From: Trileptium ribeirensis
Taxonomy: Eukaryota; Nematoda; Enoplea; Enoplida; Thoracostomopsidae
Assembly (NCBI GenBank): GCA_030248225.1
Contig: JASANE010016008.1
Location: forward strand, 124,001-188,000
Direction of reading: 5' to 3'
DNA: 64,000 bases
A model generated the notes under the pieces. That model was not told where the DNA came from. It ran no database searches and saw nothing but the letters and a program-made list of their open reading frames with translations. Made by a program: the position numbers and the translations under genes. This document shows, piece by piece, positions 62,701-64,000 of the stretch (the first letter of the stretch is position 1; each line of letters opens with the position of its first letter).

Positions 62701-62964
62701 TGAACGAGCCGAATAACCTGTGTCAATCTCAGGAACTCGTCTCTCTCCATATCACGAATTGGCTTGTCTTTGATGTACTTTTTGGTATAGATCGCATGAT
62801 TTTCATCAATCTCTTTTCTTCCTTTAGCAGTTGGTCGTACTGAAATTTTCGCTCGATTAGTGTATTCTTCTCGCAAAACTTGTCTAACCAGAGGTTCGCG
62901 CGACAGTTGTAGGGCAACCATAAATTTGGCGCCTTTAATTACATCCTCCACGGTATTGAACTGG
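32655..62964 (-). CDS. SUPT6H: SPT6 transcription elongation factor gene, central exons (partial)
   Basis: Eight minus-strand exons join in phase into a continuous SPT6 core. They are 62718-62964, 60151-60264, 56706-56849, 46677-46801, 41454-41574, 38171-38247, 34474-34585 and about 32655-32753. Introns are 1.7-9.9 kb. SPT6 is a nuclear histone chaperone and RNA polymerase II elongation factor. Family landmarks in order are VALQLSREPLVRQVL, VRPTAKGRKEIDE, YSQNVLEWN, LYNMLKVGPY, the YqgF-like (RNase H fold) domain from VMGLVYSPDK through LIDGDGEVTDWIRFAHLTK and NKRPHVIALAGED, and IGVELMDNEIAK. The N-terminal part must lie beyond 63 kb. The helix-hairpin-helix, DLD, S1 and tandem SH2 parts were not found on the minus strand below 32.6 kb. 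The gene is either truncated next to the giant palindrome or continues in small exons I could not recognise. Donors include GTTATT and GTGCGG, which are weak. Confidence 0.88.
32754..34473. other. SPT6 intron between exons g and h
   Basis: 1.7 kb. It contains a family 2 element at about 33385-33730. The rest is AT-rich with no features recognised. Confidence 0.5.
33385..33730. mobile_element. Family 2 element, copy 2
   Basis: Ends CTGGTCTG and CTGTGGACAGGTCAG, with the same interior order as the copy at 20633 (TGAGATTTTCCCCCATGTCC, CTAAAACATCGTTTTTTAG, AATGAACATGGGGCC). Confidence 0.7.
34474..34585 (-). CDS. SUPT6H: SPT6 exon g
   Basis: 112 bases. The acceptor is gtttaag (AAG type) and the donor GTGCGG is weak. 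The first base completes the split Arg codon from exon f. It encodes FALYIKDDIERLVAELEGEG, then IGVELMDNEIAK, matching the end of the YqgF-like domain. Confidence 0.82.
35340..36020. repeat. Stand-alone copy of dispersed module M in an SPT6 intron
   Basis: It shares GTGAAGGGTACTAAAATGG, GGGATGTACACGGTAAATCG, GATCATGAAAATCGGCTAAG and GGCCGATCACACACACAGAC with the arms of the giant palindrome, in the same orientation as the right arm. Its end carries an inverted pair (GGCAACACACAATCTCCACT near 35899 and its complement near 36000). This shows that the module is a dispersed family, captured by the palindrome rather than unique to it. Confidence 0.75.
36546..37037. mobile_element. TIR element, about 490 bp, with 32-bp ends
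   Basis: Each end starts GTTCACGTTATAATGTCC, followed by five mismatched bases and a matching GTTTGGAAC. The interior is rich in GTGTC/GACAC motifs forming local dyads (CACACAGTGTCAGGCACACT, GTGTCGTACACCC). No coding capacity. Target-site duplication not clear. Located in the SPT6 intron between exons f and g. Confidence 0.75.
37038..38170. other. SPT6 intron sequence, no features recognised
   Basis: AT-rich. One near-repeat (TTAGTAATATTACTGCATCGG and CAGTAATATTTCTGTATCGG near 37893 and 37936). No exon signal on either strand. Confidence 0.3.
38171..38247 (-). CDS. SUPT6H: SPT6 exon f
   Basis: 77 bases between atgtttag and GTGAGT, phase 0 in and phase 2 out. It encodes EAELNKMKNFIANKRPHVIA, then LAGED. 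The match to the family's K.F...(K/R)(K/R)PH.I.(V/L)AGE(N/D) is clear. Confidence 0.85.
38270..38475. mobile_element. Family 2 element, partial copy next to SPT6 exon f
   Basis: It retains the right half: GCTAAAACACTGATTTATAG, AACATCC...GAACGAATATG and a degraded right end (GACTTTTAGGAAGCCAGTGG, ACGGG). It begins about 20 bases upstream of exon f on the minus strand, so it occupies the region where the branch point would lie. Confidence 0.5.
38476..40626. other. SPT6 intron (exons e-f), includes a 350-bp tandem duplication
   Basis: Apart from the tandem repeat at 39115-39765, the stretch is AT-rich without recognised genes or elements. Confidence 0.4.
39115..39765. repeat. Two-copy tandem repeat, unit about 350 bp
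   Basis: Landmarks such as CACGAAAAAATAATTAAAAC (about 39136) and CACGAAAACATAATCAAAAC (about 39486), then TTGTTTAAA and CATAGATTAAAGTACC, recur in order. The copies are clearly diverged. Confidence 0.75.
40627..40847. mobile_element. MITE family 1, best-preserved copy
   Basis: Both ends read TACAGTACTCGCCA (perfect 14-bp TIR) and sit on TA. The interior is built from repeated GTTCGA/TCGAAC words that give a highly self-complementary element of 221 bp. No coding capacity. Confidence 0.8.
40848..41453. other. SPT6 intron sequence downstream of exon e
   Basis: AT-rich, no feature recognised. Confidence 0.3.
41454..41574 (-). CDS. SUPT6H: SPT6 exon e
   Basis: 121 bases between ttttgcag and GTATAG. 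The first base completes the split Lys codon of exon d. It encodes NQAAFAALIDGDGEVTDWIR, then FAHLTK and RRRPEDRKLK, the second part of the YqgF-like fold. Confidence 0.85.
42560..43255. repeat. Degenerate tandem repeat, unit about 160-175 bp, about 4 copies
   Basis: The anchor GCTGAATAC.A..GTTTGGTTA recurs near 42653, 42828, 42988 and 43163, with GTTTACGGT/CCCGATTTCCAGAAT and TGTCTTCAG.TGTT.GG in each unit. It lies in the SPT6 intron between exons d and e. Short frames on both strands seem incidental. Confidence 0.75.
43748..44130. mobile_element. Family 2 element, copy 3
   Basis: Interior words TGAGATTTTCC, GAAACCCCCATGTTCAACT, AAACATCGTTTTATAAG and AATGAACATAGGGC, with right end CACTTTTCGGAGGGCTG. 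The left end reads CCAGGTCCACGGTGGGGGG and is degraded. Confidence 0.65.
44443..44762. mobile_element. Family 3 TIR element, free-standing copy (320 bp)
   Basis: Both ends read TACAGTTACAATYAGAATTA, continuing AAGTGCT, on TA dinucleotides. Interior GTTTAA, CGATCGAT and TTCGTTAAATTAA blocks make most of the element self-complementary. It is the reference copy for the elements at the tips of the giant palindrome. TA insertion suggests a Tc1/mariner-type relation. Confidence 0.8.
44772..45117. mobile_element. Family 2 element, diverged copy 4
   Basis: It starts GACCTGTCCAAAGTGG, with AACCATCATGTTCAACTATA, CAGAATGAACATAGGGACCC and a lost right end. It lies ten bases from the family 3 element. 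Confidence 0.55.
45118..46676. other. SPT6 intron sequence downstream of exon d
   Basis: AT-rich. No exon or element recognised. Only short chance frames. Confidence 0.3.
46677..46801 (-). CDS. SUPT6H: SPT6 exon d
   Basis: 125 bases between gatttag and GTAAAT, leaving in phase 2. It encodes ESSIRLYNMLKVGPY, an acidic linker (EEEGDDEDS) and the first YqgF strand GLKVMGLVYSPD. A 9.9-kb intron separates it from exon c. Confidence 0.85.
46802..47881. other. SPT6 intron (exons c-d), distal part
   Basis: A two-copy repeat of about 110 bp (TTTAGA.AGGG...AATAC.GAAAAATACT at about 47040 and 47140) is the only structure noted. Confidence 0.35.
47882..48094 (-). pseudogene. Possible mariner-like transposase C-terminal relic
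   Basis: The minus-strand frame contains DYSPCSPDLKCYGAFQHV, resembling the catalytic PYSPDL..CDY..F motif of mariner-type DDE transposases, followed by about 45 residues including MAYSCLSETCKR. No upstream domain is visible, so this would be an isolated fragment. Moderate to low certainty. Confidence 0.35.
48095..49734. other. GC-richer repetitive intron sequence, no gene assigned
   Basis: The composition is less AT-rich than flanking intron. A 100-codon plus-strand frame (48546-48848) has no recognised similarity. It is probably old transposon sequence, but I cannot name a family. Confidence 0.3.
49735..50015 (-). pseudogene. LINE ORF2 C-terminal relic (RT tail)
   Basis: On the minus strand one frame reads SERKLRGFGHVLRM and RIPRKCLFFNPP, and after a frameshift another reads WTKWREDCWEVASNRIRWKA. 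This is the common tail of non-LTR retrotransposon ORF2 (RRLRWLGHVLRM...W...A.DR.RWRAL). It has frameshifts, no RT core and is a dead fragment. Confidence 0.6.
50016..53998. other. SPT6 intron sequence with hairpins, no gene
   Basis: No coding signal is convincing. A 98-codon minus-strand frame at 51398-51694 overlaps dyad-rich sequence (CCCGATATCGCG, AGCGATATCGC). The AT-rich part at 53270-53830 holds TATAAA-rich words and a weak inverted pair (TTTCTTATCAGCA and TGCTGATAAGAAA, about 480 bases apart). Confidence 0.35.
51721..51929. repeat. Two strong hairpins
   Basis: Hairpin 1 (51721-51770): outer stem AGGCAGCA/TGCTGCCT and inner stem TATCGGAGT/ACTCCGATA around TTCGCG. Hairpin 2 (51891-51929): GTGTAGACCCTGAGCGGC pairs with GCGCTGCTCGGGTCCAC with few mismatches. 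Purpose unknown; they may be transposon ends. Confidence 0.6.
53999..55172. mobile_element. hAT-type non-autonomous transposon with perfect 8-bp TSDs
   Basis: ATGCTGAT at 53999-54006 and 55165-55172 flanks a 1158-bp element. The left end reads CAGGGAGTAACCGG and the right end, inverted, reads CAGGGAATAACCGG. Both subterminal regions are arrays of GGTTCC/CCGGAA words. CAGGG ends, 8-bp duplications and repeated subterminal hexamers are the hAT signature. No transposase is encoded. It sits in the 9.9-kb intron between SPT6 exons c and d. Confidence 0.88.
55173..56705. other. SPT6 intron sequence downstream of exon c
   Basis: Partly GC-richer (55180-56250), with a 140-codon plus-strand frame (55880-56302) of no recognised family. 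It is probably old repeat. A stretch at 56380-56600 is rich in ACGGGTACA-type words. Confidence 0.3.
56706..56849 (-). CDS. SUPT6H: SPT6 exon c
   Basis: 144 bases between tttacag and GTAGGT, phase 0. It encodes DEYSQNVLEWNQLRDEALKL, then FAKELRIRLLKEA and CVIK. It matches the SPT6 segment DEFS..V.EWN.LR..A in order and length. Confidence 0.88.
57208..57603. mobile_element. Short DNA transposon with 5-bp TSDs
   Basis: TGTAG at 57208-57212 and 57599-57603 flanks a 386-bp element with perfect 10-bp ends CTGGGCTCTC/GAGAGCCCAG. Inside, TTTTGCCA.GGGGCATGAACC followed by GGGGGC occurs twice in the same orientation near each end. No coding capacity. Superfamily not assigned. Confidence 0.75.
57604..58356. 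other. Intron sequence with G/C homopolymer block and (TA)n stretch
   Basis: 57818-57950 and 58110-58190 consist of repeated CCCCCAGCTCA..CCCCCTT units with long G and C runs and the palindrome CCCCAGCTCGAGCTGTGGGG. Between them lies an AT-rich TATATA-type stretch (58015-58095). The two GC blocks may be the ends of one small element. Confidence 0.55.
58357..58455. mobile_element. MITE family 1, degraded copy
   Basis: The left end TACAGTGCTCGCCA is clear. GCTCGCGGG/TGCTCGCGGGCTC subterminal blocks follow, but the right end is lost. Confidence 0.4.
58456..60150. other. SPT6 intron (exons b-c), possible transposon remnants
   Basis: At about 58915, CAGGGTTCCCGCGG with two copies of AAAATCCCAGGTTTTCT resembles one end of a hAT-type element; no partner end is found. 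The plus-strand segment near 58735-58920 shows open runs (ALEYDLKAEKIMSKLRTGGN) broken by a stop, possibly an old coding remnant. Confidence 0.35.
60151..60264 (-). CDS. SUPT6H: SPT6 exon b
   Basis: 114 bases between ttttag and GTAAGG, phase 0 at both ends. It begins AEDNDLIKLSIAVDS, fitting the family's AED(E/x)GLL...I.ID block, and ends VVNRQLYHK. Too short to stand alone, it is supported by phase and by continuity with its neighbours. Confidence 0.8.
60580..60905. repeat. Two-copy tandem repeat, unit about 165 bp
   Basis: GTTATTCATTTGACCGTA and GTGATTCATTTGACTGTA are 165 bases apart, followed by ACTGTATCTCCTGG and TTTCGTGG.TTTCAA in each unit. It is diverged and lies in the SPT6 intron between exons a and b. 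Confidence 0.7.
60906..62717. other. SPT6 intron sequence, no feature recognised
   Basis: AT-rich. The 91- and 75-codon minus-strand frames (61303-61578, 61732-61959) show no family resemblance. Confidence 0.3.
62718..62964 (-). CDS. SUPT6H: SPT6 exon a
   Basis: 247 bases, acceptor ttgttgtag, entering in phase with the last base of a codon and leaving in phase 0 (donor GTTATT, weak). It encodes QFNTVEDVIKGAKFMVALQL, then SREPLVRQVL and RPTAKGRKEIDE, ending DEFLRLTQ. This is the most conserved exon and the basis of the family call. Confidence 0.9.
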
Positions 62965-63806
62965 CTACAACAAACCGTAATAATTAACATTATAAAATAA
63001 ATTACATAAGCTCAAGAACATATTAGGATAGTGATTACTGGCATATTTTAACAAAATCAGTTTAAACATAAGGAAATTACACTAATGCGCAAAATAAATA
63101 GACGCTCAGTTCAGTTCCACTAGTCTGTCATAGTGGAACAAAAGATAGCTGCAAAATACATAAATATAAGGAAATTTCTGCAAAGAGTGTATTGCATTCA
63201 ATAAACATTCTTTATCGATTTTCAATACGTAGATACTTTTATCTGATAAGACCAATTGCCGAAGTGCAAATCCATAACGGACAACCAGGAAACAATTTGA
63301 TTACTTTTAGAAAAATAATGAGAAACGACACAAAATAGAGTTTTTCTATAAAAACGTCCAAGTTAAACTGGCCCAGTTAACACGACAGTGCTGCAACCGC
63401 ATCATAATAATATATTTCTTGATTGCTGCTGCACTTTACAGTGCTTCCGGCTGAGCATTCCTTCAGGAATCATTGTATTTCTCGATACTAGCTAGTGGAA
63501 CAGCTATCAGCTATTTTAGTGCATTAACAACGCAGCACCAGTCTAACCCGCCACTAAAAGTGCTAGCAAACTCCATAGTTGTTCGTTCCCCAGATTTTTA
63601 ACGTTAATTTTTTGCACAATTATTTCTCAATCTACAATTTACGTCATCCTATTGGGGTCGTTCCGCTCACTGTTGTATATATGTGTGCTTCATCAACAGA
63701 GACCCAATTTAAAACTGTTGCGGAGAGTGACATGATGTAGTTACGAACGTTATACTTTCAGGAATCATTATAGCCGGATATATTATAAATATCTACATAT
63801 AACAAA
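62965..63806. other. Upstream SPT6 intron or flank, no exon recognised
   Basis: No further SPT6 exon was recognised on the minus strand, so the N-terminal half must lie beyond the window or in short exons missed here. Confidence 0.3.
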
Positions 63807-64000
63807 ATGTCTGAGACTCGACATAGTTTGGGTGATCGAGTTACTGCAGTAAGACTGTATTCAGTTAACCAAAACAGCCGTGAAGTTGTGCGACAATGGT
63901 CACGGCATTGGTTTTCACACCCCCGATATTATACCATTGTTTAAAGTAATAAAAGGTTTGATCTAACAGGTTCCGTAGCACACTATCCACGAACAGGGAG
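63807..64000 (+). pseudogene. DUF4817-like helix-turn-helix transposase N-terminus, frameshifted, cut by window edge
   Basis: From ATG at 63807 the frame reads MSETRHSLGDRVTAVRLYSV, then SREVVRQW. After a frameshift a second frame reads PDIIPLFKVIK, and a third reads RFDLTGSVAHYPRTG. Together these follow the helix-turn-helix domain at the start of many mariner/Tc-type transposases (...SR.A...F....P....I.RL...F.ETGSV.D.PRSGRP). Two frameshifts within 190 bases indicate a relic. Confidence 0.65.

Noticed and set aside
62481..62990. 169-aa single-exon protein
   Set aside because: Only 62718-62964 is coding (SPT6 exon a). The rest reads into introns.

Overview
This is an AT-rich eukaryotic (animal) window. 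It has spliced genes, introns of up to about 10 kb, tttcag/ttttag-type acceptors and a heavy load of transposable-element debris. The SPT6-family exons resemble, from memory, nematode SPT6 (EMB-5) at least as well as vertebrate SPT6. I therefore lean towards an invertebrate, possibly a nematode with large introns, but the sequence alone does not settle the clade.

Layout. 0.24-2.98 kb (+): an intact, intronless SGSM3-like gene (TBC RabGAP, SH3, RUN). 3-14 kb: repeats, including two small TA-flanked MITEs, a 1.6 kb tandem duplication carrying tRNA-derived SINE-like segments, a GC-rich inverted-repeat element and a 1.5 kb hAT-like element with near-perfect 8-bp target duplications. 14.15-20.47 kb (+): a five-exon gene that I do not recognise (predicted 263 aa, basic Ser/Thr/Arg-rich middle). 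Its first intron carries an antisense, frameshifted CR1/jockey-like LINE. 21.26-32.05 kb: a giant inverted repeat with arms of about 5.0 kb and a 777-bp loop. Each arm contains, in mirror order, a TIR element, about ten 195-bp tandem repeats, a dispersed module, a dyad-rich block, a 23-27 bp minisatellite and a scrap of reverse transcriptase. 32.65-62.96 kb (-): eight in-phase exons of an SPT6 transcription elongation factor gene, whose introns hold most of the remaining window. The readable part runs from the core into the YqgF-like domain and stops about 600 bp from the palindrome. I found no exons for HhH, DLD, S1 or SH2. 63.8-64 kb (+): a frameshifted helix-turn-helix transposase N-terminus running off the edge.

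The three host genes show no functional link. The most notable architecture is the giant composite foldback structure next to the apparent end of SPT6. Several non-autonomous DNA transposon families are well defined by terminal inverted repeats and, in three cases, by target-site duplications. All exon joins were inferred by eye from splice consensus, reading phase and protein-family similarity.
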